Made by a program: the position numbers and the translations under genes. Shown in pieces: positions 55,259 through 64,000 of a DNA stretch of 64,000 bases; positions within the stretch are counted from its first letter, which is position 1, and every line of letters begins with the position of its first letter. The DNA is from Yaniella halotolerans DSM 15476 (lineage in GTDB: Bacteria; Actinomycetota; Actinomycetes; Actinomycetales; Micrococcaceae), in assembly GCF_000420805.1 (NCBI RefSeq), contig NZ_ATVQ01000005.1, forward strand, positions 54,234 to 118,233. The letters run 5' to 3'. The notes beneath the pieces were generated by a model. The model made no database searches. It saw only the letters and a program-made list of their open reading frames with translations, and was not told the origin of the DNA.

Positions 55259-56317
55259 TTATGGAAGTCGCACGACCTGGGCGCCGTAGACCAACCCGGC
55301 ACCAAAACCAATTTGTAGGGCCAAACCGCCAGAGAGTTCTGGCCGTTCTTCTAGTAGACGGTGCATTGCCAATGGAATGGATGCAGCGGAGGTGTTGCCC
55401 GAGTCAGCAATATCTCGTCCAACAGCTACGTGATCTGGGAGTTTGAGCTGTTTAGCGAATTCGTCGATGATGCGCATGTTTGCCTGGTGCGGAATGAATG
55501 CAGCCAAATCTTCAGGGCCGACCCCTGCATCAGCCAACGTTTGTTTAGCCACCTTGGCCATTTCCCAAACTGCCCAGCGGAAGACTGAAGGACCTTCTTG
55601 ACGAAGTGTTGGCCAGATCCCGCCTTGGCTTCCAGGTTCGGTGATCGCGGTCGCATCTCCCGTTCTTTCGACTTCCTCGATGACATCGCGCATCTCGAGG
55701 TTCGATCTGGTCATACGGATCATGTCCCAGTCCTGACCCTTGGAGCCCCAGTTTGATTTTGAGATGCCTGGTTCTTCGGCTGCGCCAATGACAACTGCGC
55801 CCGCACCGTCTCCGAGGAGGAACGAAATTGACCGGTCGGTTGGATCAACGAAATCTGAGAGCTTCTCAGCGCCGATCACAAGAACCTTGTCAGCCATGCC
55901 AGATCGTACCAGCGCATCGGCTTGCGCTACTCCGTAGCAGTAGCCCGCACAAGCTGCTGAAATATCGTAGGCGGGAACCGTTACTTCTAAGGCTCCAGCA
56001 ATCAATGCGGCGGCAGAACCAGTTGGGTAAGGAAACGTGACGGTTGAAACGACGATGGCATCCAAGTCGGATGCTTTGATTCCTGCCCGGTCGATAGCCT
56101 GCTTACCTGCGTTCAGTGCCATGTCGTAGAGGGAGATGTCGGCTTCAGCACGCTGACGTGTCACAATACCGGTACGCTGCTGAATCCACTCATCAGAGGA
56201 ATCGATTGGACCGGCCAACTCTTCGTTATTCACGAGGTTGTTCGGTCGGAACGCACCGACAGAAAGGATGCGACTTCCCTTGGTGGGGTTGTACTGGTTC
56301 AAGCTGACTGTAGACAA
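55259..56317 (-). CDS. fabH: 3-oxoacyl-ACP synthase III
   Basis: FabH condenses acyl-CoA with malonyl-ACP and starts each chain. The 352-residue protein has Cys123 in ISAACAGYCYG, the histidine in FIPHQANMRIID and the asparagine in DSGNTSAASIPLAM. TTG 56317 is used as the start because AAGG lies upstream and the family sequence begins here. It lies 8 bases after fabD. Branched primer use is common in actinobacteria, though not shown here. Confidence 0.95.
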   Translation of the reverse strand: MSTVSLNQYNPTKGSRILSVGAFRPNNLVNNEELAGPIDSSDEWIQQRTGIVTRQRAEADISLYDMALNAGKQAIDRAGIKASDLDAIVVSTVTFPYPTGSAAALIAGALEVTVPAYDISAACAGYCYGVAQADALVRSGMADKVLVIGAEKLSDFVDPTDRSISFLLGDGAGAVVIGAAEEPGISKSNWGSKGQDWDMIRMTRSNLEMRDVIEEVERTGDATAITEPGSQGGIWPTLRQEGPSVFRWAVWEMAKVAKQTLADAGVGPEDLAAFIPHQANMRIIDEFAKQLKLPDHVAVGRDIADSGNTSAASIPLAMHRLLEERPELSGGLALQIGFGAGLVYGAQVVRLP

Positions 56318-56325
56318 GATAAACC

Positions 56326-57261
56326 TTACGCTGAGATGTTCTGGGTGTGTTCGGCGATAAAGTCCTGGGCTTTATCTAGATCTTCCGGCTTCTTAATAGC
56401 GAGAGTTTTGACACCCTTCATTGCACGTCGTGCGATGCCGGTGAGTGTGCCGCCGGGCAGAAGTTCGATTATACCGGTTACGCCTTGATCAACCATAGTT
56501 TGTTGGCACAGATCCCAGCGGACCGGGGAGGTTACCTGGTTGATGAGCCGCTCGACGAAGAGCTGACCAGAATCGATGACAGTTCCGTCGCTGTTGGAGG
56601 CCAACGCGACGCTTGGATCGTTGGGGTTGAGGGTTTCAGCAAAAGCCTGCAGGTCAGCGACAGCTGGTGCCATATATTTGGTGTGGAATGCGCCAGCAAC
56701 CTTCAGCTCTATGACGCGAGTTTTGTCCAAGGGATCCTGGGCTAGCTTCGCTAGTGCATCCTGAGAGGCTGCGGCGACGACTTGGCCCCCGCCATTGACG
56801 TTGGCCGGTGTGATGTCCATGTCCTCGAGGTAGTCGATGACCTCGTCTTGGTCTCCACCCAGGACTGCCGCCATGCCGGTAGGTTCTACAGCGGCTGCTG
56901 ATGCCATGCCTTGAGCGCGTACTCGAACAAATTCGAGTGCTTCCACAGGAGAGAAGACAGACGCCAGACCAGCTGCGGTGATTTCGCCAACTGAATGGCC
57001 GGCTGTCATCCAGCTCTGCTGGTCCAGTTGATCGGTGCCCATCGCCTGTGCGGCGAGTAGTCCAGCTGCGACGATCAGCGGCTGGGCTACAGCGGTATCC
57101 TTAATGGTGTCTTCATCGGAGGTCGTTCCATGTGTCACCAAATCGACCTTGGTAGCTTCCGACCATTCATTGAGGGCTTCAGAGATACCGGGGAGTTCGA
57201 GCCACGGTTCCAGGAATCCTGGTGTCTGAGAGCCCTGTCCCGGGCACACGATTGCGAGCAT
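56326..57261 (-). CDS. fabD: Malonyl-CoA:ACP transacylase
   Basis: FabD transfers malonyl groups to ACP. The 311-residue protein starts MLAIVCPGQGSQTPGFL and has the active serine Ser90 in TAGHSVGEITAAGL. Other motifs: VRVRAQGMASAA and AGAFHTKYMAPAV, with the second catalytic histidine in the latter. It follows the regulator by 123 bases and is 8 bases before fabH. Confidence 0.96.
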   Translation of the reverse strand: MLAIVCPGQGSQTPGFLEPWLELPGISEALNEWSEATKVDLVTHGTTSDEDTIKDTAVAQPLIVAAGLLAAQAMGTDQLDQQSWMTAGHSVGEITAAGLASVFSPVEALEFVRVRAQGMASAAAVEPTGMAAVLGGDQDEVIDYLEDMDITPANVNGGGQVVAAASQDALAKLAQDPLDKTRVIELKVAGAFHTKYMAPAVADLQAFAETLNPNDPSVALASNSDGTVIDSGQLFVERLINQVTSPVRWDLCQQTMVDQGVTGIIELLPGGTLTGIARRAMKGVKTLAIKKPEDLDKAQDFIAEHTQNISA

Positions 57262-57384
57262 AGGGTTAACTCTCCCAAATTCTTTCGGTATAACCGGGCA
57301 ACGAAGACGACGAGTATAAACAAAGTTTTTGTAGGAATCCTACAAAGAAAGTTTATGCACGCTCGAGCGCAGTATTGCTCCTGG

Positions 57385-58593
57385 TCATTGTTCTGGCTGG
57401 TTTAAGACCGTATCAAGTCTACCCGTCATCAGCGCAACTTGTAGGACATATGCATCTCTAGGCGTTGTTGGATCCCAACCGGTAATTTCGGAAACCCGTT
57501 TTAGTCGGTATCGCACAGTATTGGCGTGAATAAACAACTGGCGCGCTGTCGCTTCTAACGACCCCCCGCATGTCGTATATACGTCGACTGTTTGCAGCAG
57601 TGAATGTCCTGCGGAAGCCAGAGGTCTGTAAACTTGAGTGGTCAATGCCTTGCGTGCGGTGGCATCTCCATTGAGGGCTCGTTCGGGCAGCAGTTCAGCA
57701 GCCGAGACCGGTCGGGGAGCGGCAGGCCAGGCAGGGGCCGCAGTGAATCCCTCTAAGGCTTCTTGGGCTGATAGTGGTGCATCGACGAGTGAATCGACCA
57801 TTCGGCCATAGACAATTGGGCCGTCACCGAAGCCACGCTGGATAGTTCGTGTATCTGCCTGGACATCTTTGACAGAGCCGAGCACGATTGCCAAACGGTC
57901 AGATAGCACACCGATCAGTATTTGCAGGTTTGCACGGGTTGCGATCTCGCGAAGCTGTGCGACGAGCTGTGGTTCATCGACATGATCAGGTTTCCCAACC
58001 ATGACGGTGATGCCATGGGTCCCTTTCCAGCCGGCAGCCGCGGCTCTGGAACGTATTTCATCAGCTCGATCACCAGCGAGAATCGAATCCAGTAGCAGTG
58101 CTTCCAGACGGGTATCCCAGGAGCCACGTGTTTCGGCAGCTCTTGCGTACACTTCGGCCAAAGCAAAAGCGATTTCTCGTGAATAGAACACCACAGCGTA
58201 GCGTGCCGCAGCTTTATCTGCATCGGCGACGATAGCCGGAAGCTGTGTCTCCACAACCTGCAGGACCGTCCGGAGCAGCTGGACCGCTTGTTGCAGAGAG
58301 ACGGTGCGCGACAGATCAGTTGGTGCATTGCCAAAAACTGACAGCAAAATACCGTGGATTGAAGTTTTGACTGTTTTTTCGCTGTGTTCAAACCAATCGG
58401 CAAATGTGCTCAAACCTTGCTGGGCAATTTCACCGAGACTGGCGCGCTCATGTGCAGGAAGTTCTCGAAACCAAGGCAGGGAGGTGTTGAGCTGGTGCAG
58501 GGCAGCCGTTTTGAGTTCACCGAGATGAGCTCGTACTGCGGCTTTTGCTTCTGCTGAGATGGGGCGAGGAAATTTAGTTGACCAGCTATTCAT
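57385..58593 (-). CDS. fasR: PucR-type transcriptional regulator (FasR-like)
   Basis: The 402-residue protein ends with the PucR C-terminal helix-turn-helix: TCGGSLEATARQLFIHANTV, then RYRLKRVSEITGWDP. The middle resembles the GGDEF-like domain of these regulators. In Streptomyces, FasR directly upstream of fabD activates the fatty-acid operon. The position just before fabD on the same strand supports the same role. A gap of 144 bases and a hairpin separates it from aceE. Confidence 0.88.
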   Translation of the reverse strand: MNSWSTKFPRPISAEAKAAVRAHLGELKTAALHQLNTSLPWFRELPAHERASLGEIAQQGLSTFADWFEHSEKTVKTSIHGILLSVFGNAPTDLSRTVSLQQAVQLLRTVLQVVETQLPAIVADADKAAARYAVVFYSREIAFALAEVYARAAETRGSWDTRLEALLLDSILAGDRADEIRSRAAAAGWKGTHGITVMVGKPDHVDEPQLVAQLREIATRANLQILIGVLSDRLAIVLGSVKDVQADTRTIQRGFGDGPIVYGRMVDSLVDAPLSAQEALEGFTAAPAWPAAPRPVSAAELLPERALNGDATARKALTTQVYRPLASAGHSLLQTVDVYTTCGGSLEATARQLFIHANTVRYRLKRVSEITGWDPTTPRDAYVLQVALMTGRLDTVLNQPEQ

Positions 58594-58675
58594 AAACTAT
58601 TGGGCCACTTCCGGGATGATCGCGAGACACAGTTTCATCGTAACTGAGGTTGCTATTGATTCGTGGTGTTAACGA

Positions 58676-58709
58676 CTACGGGGTGCTGGAAAGGTCCAGC
58701 ACCCCGTAG
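58676..58709 (-). terminator. Hairpin terminator after aceE
   Basis: CTACGGGGTGCTGGA (58676-58690) pairs perfectly with TCCAGCACCCCGTAG (58695-58709) around a 4-base loop. Read on the minus strand it lies about 29 bases past the aceE stop and before fasR. No clear T run follows, so efficiency is uncertain. Confidence 0.7.
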
Positions 58710-58737
58710 CGGATGTTCTACCAGCGGTATTTAACGC

Positions 58738-61488
58738 TTAGGAATCGCCGCCAGCAATTCCGGTGGTACCGCGGTTGACGTCATCGAGCCCGTACTGTGC
58801 AAAGGCTGTTGCAGCAGTGCCTTCGTCGATTTCGCCAGATTTTTCCAGCATCTGTAGTGCTCGTACAACTACAGAGTGGGTATCGATCTTGAAGTGACGA
58901 CGTGCTGCGGCACGTGTATCCGAGAAGCCGAAATCATCGGCGCCCAGCGTTGCAAACTCGTTCGGCACGTACTGACGGATCTGGTCCGGCAGCAGCGTAG
59001 CGAAGTCGGTGGTTGCGACAACGGGGCCTTCGGTCTTAGACATCACCTGAGTGATGTATGGGACGCGTGGTTCGTTATCTGGATTGGTGATGCGTTCACG
59101 TTCTGCGGCTACTGCATCACGACGAAGTTCGTTCCAGCTTGTCACCGACCATACGTCAGCGGATACGCCCCAGTCGTTGGCCAGGATCTCGGCTGCTTCG
59201 ATAACCCATGGCAGGGAAACACCAGATCCGAAGAGGTTGGCCTTTGGCCCGCCAATGTCGGACTTGGAGTACCGGTAGATTCCGCGCAGCAGACCATCGA
59301 TATCGATGTCTTCTGGCTCTGGCTGGTGGGTAATCGGCTCGTTGTACACGGTGATGTAGTACATGACGTTCCGGACATGGTCGCCCAGATCGTGCTCACC
59401 ATACATTTCATACAGACCGTTGCGCATGATGTGGGCGATCTCGTAGGAGAACGCTGGGTCGTAGTGTTTCACACCGGGGTTGGTGCCAGCCAGGATTGGT
59501 GAATGACCATCCATGTGCTGGGTGCCTTCACCGGCAAGTGTTGTACGTCCAGCGGTAGCACCAATAACAAAACCGCGGGTCAGCTGGTCAGCTGCAGCCC
59601 AGAAGCTGTCGCCGGTGCGCTGGAAACCGAACATCGAGTAGAACACGTAGATCGGAATCATGATCTCGCCGTGTGTCGAGTACGAGGTACCAGCCGCAGT
59701 CAACGCTGAGGTTGCACCGGCTTCGTTAATACCAACGTGCCACAGCTGTCCCTCTTGCGATTCCTTATAGGACAAGAACAGATCACGGTCCACAGACATG
59801 TAGTTTTGTCCGCGCGGGTTGTAGATCTTGGCCGTTGGGAAGAACGAGTCCATACCGAAGGTGCGGGCCTCGTCCGGAATGATGGGTACAATCCGCTTAC
59901 CAATGTTCTTGTCGCGCATGAGGTCTCGTAGGAGACGAACAAACGCCATGGTGGTAGCGATCTGCTGCTTACCGGATCCCTTCCGAGCGTGCTTATACGT
60001 CGACTCAGGCGGCAAGGGCAACGGATGGTACTTCTTGCGACGCTCAGGAACGTAGCCACCAAGTTTCTGGCGGCGTTCTTGTAGGTACTTGATCTCTGGA
60101 GCGTCTTGACCGGGGTGGTAGTACGGCATCGCGTACTGGTCTTTTTCGATTTCTTCGTCCGTGACAGGAATGCGGTGACGATCGCGGAAGAGTTTGATCT
60201 CATCGATCGTCAATTCCTTCATCTGGTGGGTCGCGTTACGACCCTCGAAGGTAGTACCCAGACCGTAGCCCTTAATGGTGTGGGCAAGAATGACCGTTGG
60301 TTTGCCCTTGTACTCGGTCGCAGCCTTGTAGGCAGCGTAAACCTTCTTGTAGTCGTGGCCACCACGCTTCAGGCCCCAGATTTCCTCGTCGGACATATCT
60401 GCGACGAGTTCCTTGGTGGTTGAAGAACGTCCAAAGAAGTGCTCGCGAACAAAGCCACCATCTTCGGCCTTGTAGGTCTGGTAGTCACCGTCTGGAGTTT
60501 CGTTCATGATGCGAACGAGCTCACCGGTGTCATCGGTTTCCAGCAGTGGGTCCCATTCGCGACCCCACAGCACCTTGATAACGTTCCAGCCGGCACCGCG
60601 GAAGGAAGCTTCGAGTTCCTGGACTATCTTGCCGTTACCGCGAACCGGGCCGTCAAGACGCTGCAGGTTACAGTTGATCACGAATGTGACATTGTCCAGT
60701 TTATTATTCGCAGCGATATGCAGCGCACCGCGAGATTCTGGCTCATCCATTTCGCCGTCGCCGAGGAAAGCCCAGACGTGCTGGTCTGAGGTGTCTTTAA
60801 TGCCGCGGTCATGAATGTAGCGGTTGAACTGTGCCTGGTGAATGGCGTTCAGAGGACCAAGGCCCATCGACACAGTAGGGAATTGCCAGAAGTTGTCCAG
60901 CATTTTTGGGTGCGGGTAGGAAGGCAGTCCATTTGGTGCCTGCGACTTTTCCTGACGGAAGCCATCGAGCTCCTCTTCGGAGAGGCGGCCTTCCAGGAAT
61001 GCACGGGCGTAGTTACCGGGGGAGGAGTGGCCCTGGAAGAAAATCTGGTCGCCACCACCTGGGTGGTCCTGACCGCGGAAGAAGTGGTTTAGTCCAACTT
61101 CATATAGCGTAGCCTGGCCCGCATAAGACGAAATGTGGCCACCAACGCCAACACCGTCACGCTGCGCGCGCTGCACGATAGCGGCGGCATTCCAGCGCAG
61201 GTAGTTACGGTAACGGCGCTCTAGCTCTTCATCGCCTGGGTATTCCGGCTCCTGGTCTGCCGGAATCGTGTTGACGTAGTCGGTGGTCGTAACCATCGGT
61301 ACGGCAACAGATTTAGTGCCTGCACGCTGCAGCAGTTGACGCATAATGTATTCAGCGCGTTCTGTGCCAGCAATGTCTACCAGGCTGTCAAAGGATTCGA
61401 TCCATTCAGAAGTCTCTTCAGGATCTTTATCAGGAGCATGGTCGGTCAAACCACTACGAATGTCATAGCTCTCTTCGGCTGTACTCAC
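58738..61488 (-). CDS. aceE: Pyruvate dehydrogenase E1, homodimeric type
   Basis: AceE decarboxylates pyruvate with thiamine diphosphate as the first step of the pyruvate dehydrogenase complex. The 916-residue length is normal for the homodimeric type. Features: [39 protein letters not shown]-cofactor motif [20 protein letters not shown] with FVINCNLQ, and the transketolase middle domain with [18 protein letters not shown] 61488 follows AAAGAGG. It neighbours fasR and the fab genes, placing acetyl-CoA supply next to fatty-acid synthesis. E2 and E3 are not in the window. Confidence 0.97.
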   Translation of the reverse strand: MSTAEESYDIRSGLTDHAPDKDPEETSEWIESFDSLVDIAGTERAEYIMRQLLQRAGTKSVAVPMVTTTDYVNTIPADQEPEYPGDEELERRYRNYLRWNAAAIVQRAQRDGVGVGGHISSYAGQATLYEVGLNHFFRGQDHPGGGDQIFFQGHSSPGNYARAFLEGRLSEEELDGFRQEKSQAPNGLPSYPHPKMLDNFWQFPTVSMGLGPLNAIHQAQFNRYIHDRGIKDTSDQHVWAFLGDGEMDEPESRGALHIAANNKLDNVTFVINCNLQRLDGPVRGNGKIVQELEASFRGAGWNVIKVLWGREWDPLLETDDTGELVRIMNETPDGDYQTYKAEDGGFVREHFFGRSSTTKELVADMSDEEIWGLKRGGHDYKKVYAAYKAATEYKGKPTVILAHTIKGYGLGTTFEGRNATHQMKELTIDEIKLFRDRHRIPVTDEEIEKDQYAMPYYHPGQDAPEIKYLQERRQKLGGYVPERRKKYHPLPLPPESTYKHARKGSGKQQIATTMAFVRLLRDLMRDKNIGKRIVPIIPDEARTFGMDSFFPTAKIYNPRGQNYMSVDRDLFLSYKESQEGQLWHVGINEAGATSALTAAGTSYSTHGEIMIPIYVFYSMFGFQRTGDSFWAAADQLTRGFVIGATAGRTTLAGEGTQHMDGHSPILAGTNPGVKHYDPAFSYEIAHIMRNGLYEMYGEHDLGDHVRNVMYYITVYNEPITHQPEPEDIDIDGLLRGIYRYSKSDIGGPKANLFGSGVSLPWVIEAAEILANDWGVSADVWSVTSWNELRRDAVAAERERITNPDNEPRVPYITQVMSKTEGPVVATTDFATLLPDQIRQYVPNEFATLGADDFGFSDTRAAARRHFKIDTHSVVVRALQMLEKSGEIDEGTAATAFAQYGLDDVNRGTTGIAGGDS

Positions 61489-61744
61489 AGTGACCTCTTT
61501 CTTCTTCTAACGACAGCTTGTTAAGTCGTCTTGTTGGCGCGCTCGATGTGTGGTCAAGTGCGCCACGACAAAGGGATCTCATAGGGATTCTACCCCCGAC
61601 ATCTAGGCGTGATTGAAATTCGGTCGCGGGTACTTCGGTTGAAGGGTAAATCACATGGTGTTAGGACACAGTATGATGTCTAGATGTTGCTAATGTCTCA
61701 AGAATTTTGAAAAATAGAAGAACAACGTAAGTAGAAGGAGTGTT

Positions 61745-62176
61745 GTGAGCAACTCGTCGTCTGGCAAGAACCCAGATAACAATCATTATATTGGTGAACT
61801 CGAACTAGCTGTTGGAGATGTGGTCCAAGAGCTGGGCTGGGACGAAGACATTGACTTCGAGTTCCGAAACGGTCTTGAGGACGCCCTCGGCGAAGAGTTC
61901 CTCATGGAAGAGGACCAGGAGCCCGTGGATGCGGTGCTTCTTTGGTGGCGCGAGGACGACGGAGATTTGTCCGATCTCACTGACGCGCTTTCTGATGCGA
62001 CGACAAACTTGGATGAAAACGCGCCAATTTGGTTGCTCATCCCTCGCGCTTCACGACCCGGTCATGTTTCTCCAACGGATGTCGGGGAGTCGGCCCACGT
62101 GGCTGGCCTTCGCACAACGATTACCGCGGGGGTTTCCGAAGACTGGTTGGCAACGCGTCTAGAGCGACGAGTGTGA
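61745..62176 (+). CDS. DUF3052 family protein
   Basis: The 143-residue acidic product matches the actinobacterial DUF3052 family: AVGDVVQELGWDEDIDFEFR, DAVLLWWREDDGDLSDLTDA, and PIWLLIPRASRPGHVSPTDV. Function unknown. GAAGGAG lies five bases before GTG 61745. It is divergent from aceE, and its stop overlaps the next gene (TGATG). Confidence 0.92.
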   Translation: MSNSSSGKNPDNNHYIGELELAVGDVVQELGWDEDIDFEFRNGLEDALGEEFLMEEDQEPVDAVLLWWREDDGDLSDLTDALSDATTNLDENAPIWLLIPRASRPGHVSPTDVGESAHVAGLRTTITAGVSEDWLATRLERRV

Positions 62177-62625
62177 TGACGGCTCCTGCCCTGCGAGATC
62201 AGTTTGGTCAAGCGTGGCAATTTCCGCCGATTGAAGGGATAGATCAGCCGGGTTATGACCGTACCTGGCTGATCTTCATCCCCGGCGCCTACACGCCGAT
62301 CTGTATGTCCGAGCTGGAGCATGTGAATGAACTTGCAGGTCAATTAGCTGTCCAACAAGTAGGAGTGCGCCTCATCGCACCAGATGCAGCTCCCGTGTTG
62401 CGTATGGTCACGGATCAACTTGATTTGCAAGTCCCATTTTTGAGTGATTTTTGGCCGCACGGTGCTGCGGCAGACCACTTTGGAATCCTCGACAAGACGA
62501 CGGGCCGGCCGCAACGTGTGAGTCTGCTGATTAGCCGTTCTGGCGAAGTGTTGGAACACATTTCTGCAACGGCAGCGGGCCGAAATATGTCGGATCATCT
62601 GTCCGTTTTGCAAAGCAAAAAATAA
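62176..62625 (+). CDS. Peroxiredoxin (AhpE/BCP-like, probably one-Cys)
   Basis: The 149-residue thioredoxin-fold protein reduces peroxides. The peroxidatic Cys43 is in FIPGAYTPICMSEL, the usual Px3TxxC site with Tyr for Phe. No second cysteine follows, so a one-Cys mechanism is expected. The start at ATG 62176 overlaps the DUF3052 stop by one base; an earlier in-frame ATG at 62029 lies within DUF3052. It is followed by tRNA-Val. Confidence 0.9.
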   Translation: MTAPALRDQFGQAWQFPPIEGIDQPGYDRTWLIFIPGAYTPICMSELEHVNELAGQLAVQQVGVRLIAPDAAPVLRMVTDQLDLQVPFLSDFWPHGAAADHFGILDKTTGRPQRVSLLISRSGEVLEHISATAAGRNMSDHLSVLQSKK

Positions 62626-62659
62626 TAGGCTACTATTGAATCTTGTTGCACAACGCAAT

Positions 62660-62732
62660 GGGTCTTTAGCTCAGCTGGTAGAGCAACTCGTTTACACCGA
62701 GTAGGTCATCGGTTCGATCCCGGTAGGACCCA
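62660..62732 (+). tRNA. tRNA-Val (anticodon TAC)
   Basis: The 73-base sequence folds into a full cloverleaf. GGGTCTT pairs with AGGACCC, the D arm has AGCTCAGCTGGTAGAGC, and the anticodon stem ACTCG/CGAGT frames loop TTTACAC. The T arm has GGTTCGATCC. The 3' CCA is not encoded. A terminator follows directly. Confidence 0.96.
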
Positions 62733-62737
62733 CAAGA

Positions 62738-62783
62738 AAACACCCCGCATTTTGGTCAGTCCAATGATGCGGGGTGTTTCATG
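62738..62783 (+). terminator. Terminator after tRNA-Val
   Basis: AAACACCCCGCAT (62738-62750) and ATGCGGGGTGTTT (62767-62779) form a 13-bp stem around a 16-base loop, six bases after the tRNA. Confidence 0.88.
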
Positions 62784-63435
62784 CTTAATTCTACTTCCTA
62801 AAAATGGGACCAGGGTTGGGTGATAGGCAGAAGTGTGTGTCTCGACCCAACCTGTTTCGTGAGGCCGTGATTCTTGCCGCCCATCGTGGACCTGGTGGCC
62901 GTGCTGCATGAAATAGGTGCCATTCGACCTGATTAGCCGAACGCTGGCCAGCAATGGTGAACACTAGGCATACCCTATTTCGTCTGACAAGTCCGAGATG
63001 ATGTTGTGCGAGTCGCGCTGAATCGTGACTCTTTCTTCACTTGGGCTAAATTTCTAACGACTTTGTCACCCACAGTCGTCCTGTCGGGTAATGGACAGAG
63101 TCCGTGAGGTTCATTGACAACGCTGCCATGGACACCTGCTTGTCGTGACTGCAAATAGGCTGCTGACCCGCAAAAACACTGGACGCCACAGTAAGTGCTC
63201 TGTATCCCGACTGTCACCTGCAGTGAGCGCAGCTACCATCGTTATTGCAGACAGGTGCGGCTTGGTTATTGACGCGCACCCCATTCGAGACCGGCAACTA
63301 CACTCTGGTCATACTTTCTTCCAAACACAACACATCGACGTACCTTATTCATATTGAGCGTCTAGCTCGTGTCGTGCCTCACAGACCGTGAGCGCGAGAC
63401 TCTAGCCTGAAGTTATGAAGAAGGAAAGAACCTCG
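62784..63435. other. About 650 bases between tRNA-Val terminator and transposase, no supported gene
   Basis: Short frames on both strands (up to about 82 codons) have no motif. No copy of the tRNA 3' end that would mark an attachment site is visible. The region borders an insertion element and may be decayed sequence. Near 63375 a partial dyad (GCCTCAC with GTGAGCG) may belong to the element's left end. Confidence 0.4.
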
Positions 63436-64000
63436 ATGGCTACACGCATAGAAGTCACCAAGCAATTGCGCACCGATTACCGCACCGGAACCAAAGCAGA
63501 GAAATCAGAGATTATCGATCAGTTCTGTGCCTCGACCGGGGTCGGTCGGTCCACAGCTCGGCGGTATCTGACCTCCAAGACCCTTGGGGTCAAAAACGTG
63601 GTGCGCATCGACCGGCGCAATCACAAACCCACCAAGTACTCTCAGAATGCGAAAAAGCAGCTGGTCCGGGTGTGGCGAATGATGGGCATGCCCTCGGGTA
63701 AATATATGAAAGCAGTCCTGGAGGACTGGATAGAGCGACTGGAAGCCCACCAAGAGTTGGTCGTGGGACGCTCTGGCTATAATCCCACAGCACGTGCGCA
63801 ATTGCTGTCTATGAGTGCTGCCACCATCGACCGATATCTCAAAGCAGAACGCGACCGGCTAGCGCTCAAAGGCATCTCCACCACCAAACCCGGAGCCCTG
63901 TTGCGCAACTCTATTACGGTGCGCAAAGCCGGCGACGAACTGGAGATTGAACCTGGATTTTTTGAAACCGACACCGTCGCCCACTGTGGCCCCACGGCCA
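63436..64000 (+). CDS. DDE transposase (integrase-core type), 5' part, runs off the window end
   Basis: The frame is open from ATG 63436 to the last base, with AAGGAAAG upstream. An in-frame ATG at 63415 is also possible. The visible 188 residues have an N-terminal helix-turn-helix (FCASTGVGRSTARRYLTSKT), a second (TARAQLLSMSAATIDRYLKA), and the beginning of the rve/DDE domain at FFETDTVAHCGPT, which holds the first catalytic aspartate. This differs from the IS21 element. The exact IS family cannot be settled without the rest. Confidence 0.8.
   Translation, partial: MATRIEVTKQLRTDYRTGTKAEKSEIIDQFCASTGVGRSTARRYLTSKTLGVKNVVRIDRRNHKPTKYSQNAKKQLVRVWRMMGMPSGKYMKAVLEDWIERLEAHQELVVGRSGYNPTARAQLLSMSAATIDRYLKAERDRLALKGISTTKPGALLRNSITVRKAGDELEIEPGFFETDTVAHCGPTA

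Noticed and set aside
58876..59502. 208-codon plus-strand frame opposite aceE
   Set aside because: Shadow of aceE; composition not protein-like.
62660..62732. tRNA-Val as a prophage or island attachment site
   Set aside because: No second copy of the tRNA 3' end and no integrase of the tyrosine type nearby.
1..64000. CRISPR array or defence system
   Set aside because: No regular direct repeats with spacers and no cas, restriction or toxin genes were seen.

Overview
The window reads as a chromosome segment of an actinobacterium, most likely Micrococcaceae or a close relative. The evidence is gene content and order: the actinobacterial families DUF2469, DUF3052 and DUF3145; the fasR-fabD-fabH-acpP-fabF operon beside a homodimeric-type aceE; and the backbone mutM-smc-ftsY-ffh-rpsP-khpA-rimM-trmD-rplS-lepB-rnhB-DUF2469-yraN-yifB-dprA-xerC. 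GTG and TTG starts and short start/stop overlaps are common. Base composition is moderate for this phylum. No species can be named from the sequence alone.

Layout. 1-284: end of mutM. 309-21166: a roughly 21-kb cell-surface glycan island sitting between mutM and smc. It holds an LCP ligase, a double-GT4 protein, wecC, a small coiled-coil protein, two further large glycosyltransferases, an asparagine-synthase-like gene cut by an IS21-family element, an acyltransferase-3/SGNH protein, a two-gene TagGH-like polysaccharide ABC exporter, and wecB. 21190-31332: smc, an MFS transporter on the opposite strand, ftsY, ffh, a second UDP-sugar dehydrogenase, rpsP and khpA. 31443-40540: three tandem paralogous giant glycosyltransferases plus a small membrane coiled-coil protein. 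40618-48089: rimM to dprA. 48424-50899: a minus-strand glycosyltransferase with small proteins on either side. 51803-53471: xerC and DUF3145. 53559-61488 (minus strand): fatty-acid operon, its regulator and aceE. 61745-62732: DUF3052, a peroxiredoxin and tRNA-Val. 63436-64000: the start of a second, different transposase, cut by the window end.

How the genes work together. WecB (UDP-GlcNAc to UDP-ManNAc) and WecC (UDP-ManNAc to UDP-ManNAcA) supply an N-acetylmannosaminuronic acid donor. The second dehydrogenase resembles WbpA and could supply UDP-GlcNAcA. The glycosyltransferases would build the chain, the ABC pair would export it, the acyltransferase would decorate it and the LCP protein would attach it to peptidoglycan. 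This set fits a teichuronic-acid-like wall polymer; Micrococcus luteus teichuronic acid is known to contain glucose and ManNAcA. No initiating WecA/TagO-type transferase is seen here.

Main points for a second look. (1) Surface-glycan genes interrupt an otherwise conserved housekeeping gene order at several separate places. (2) A glycosyltransferase gene is followed, with a 4-base ATGA overlap, by a small two-TM coiled-coil protein at two separate loci on opposite strands. (3) An IS21-family element with a 5-bp target duplication splits an asparagine-synthase-like gene so cleanly that removing it restores one frame of about 473 codons.
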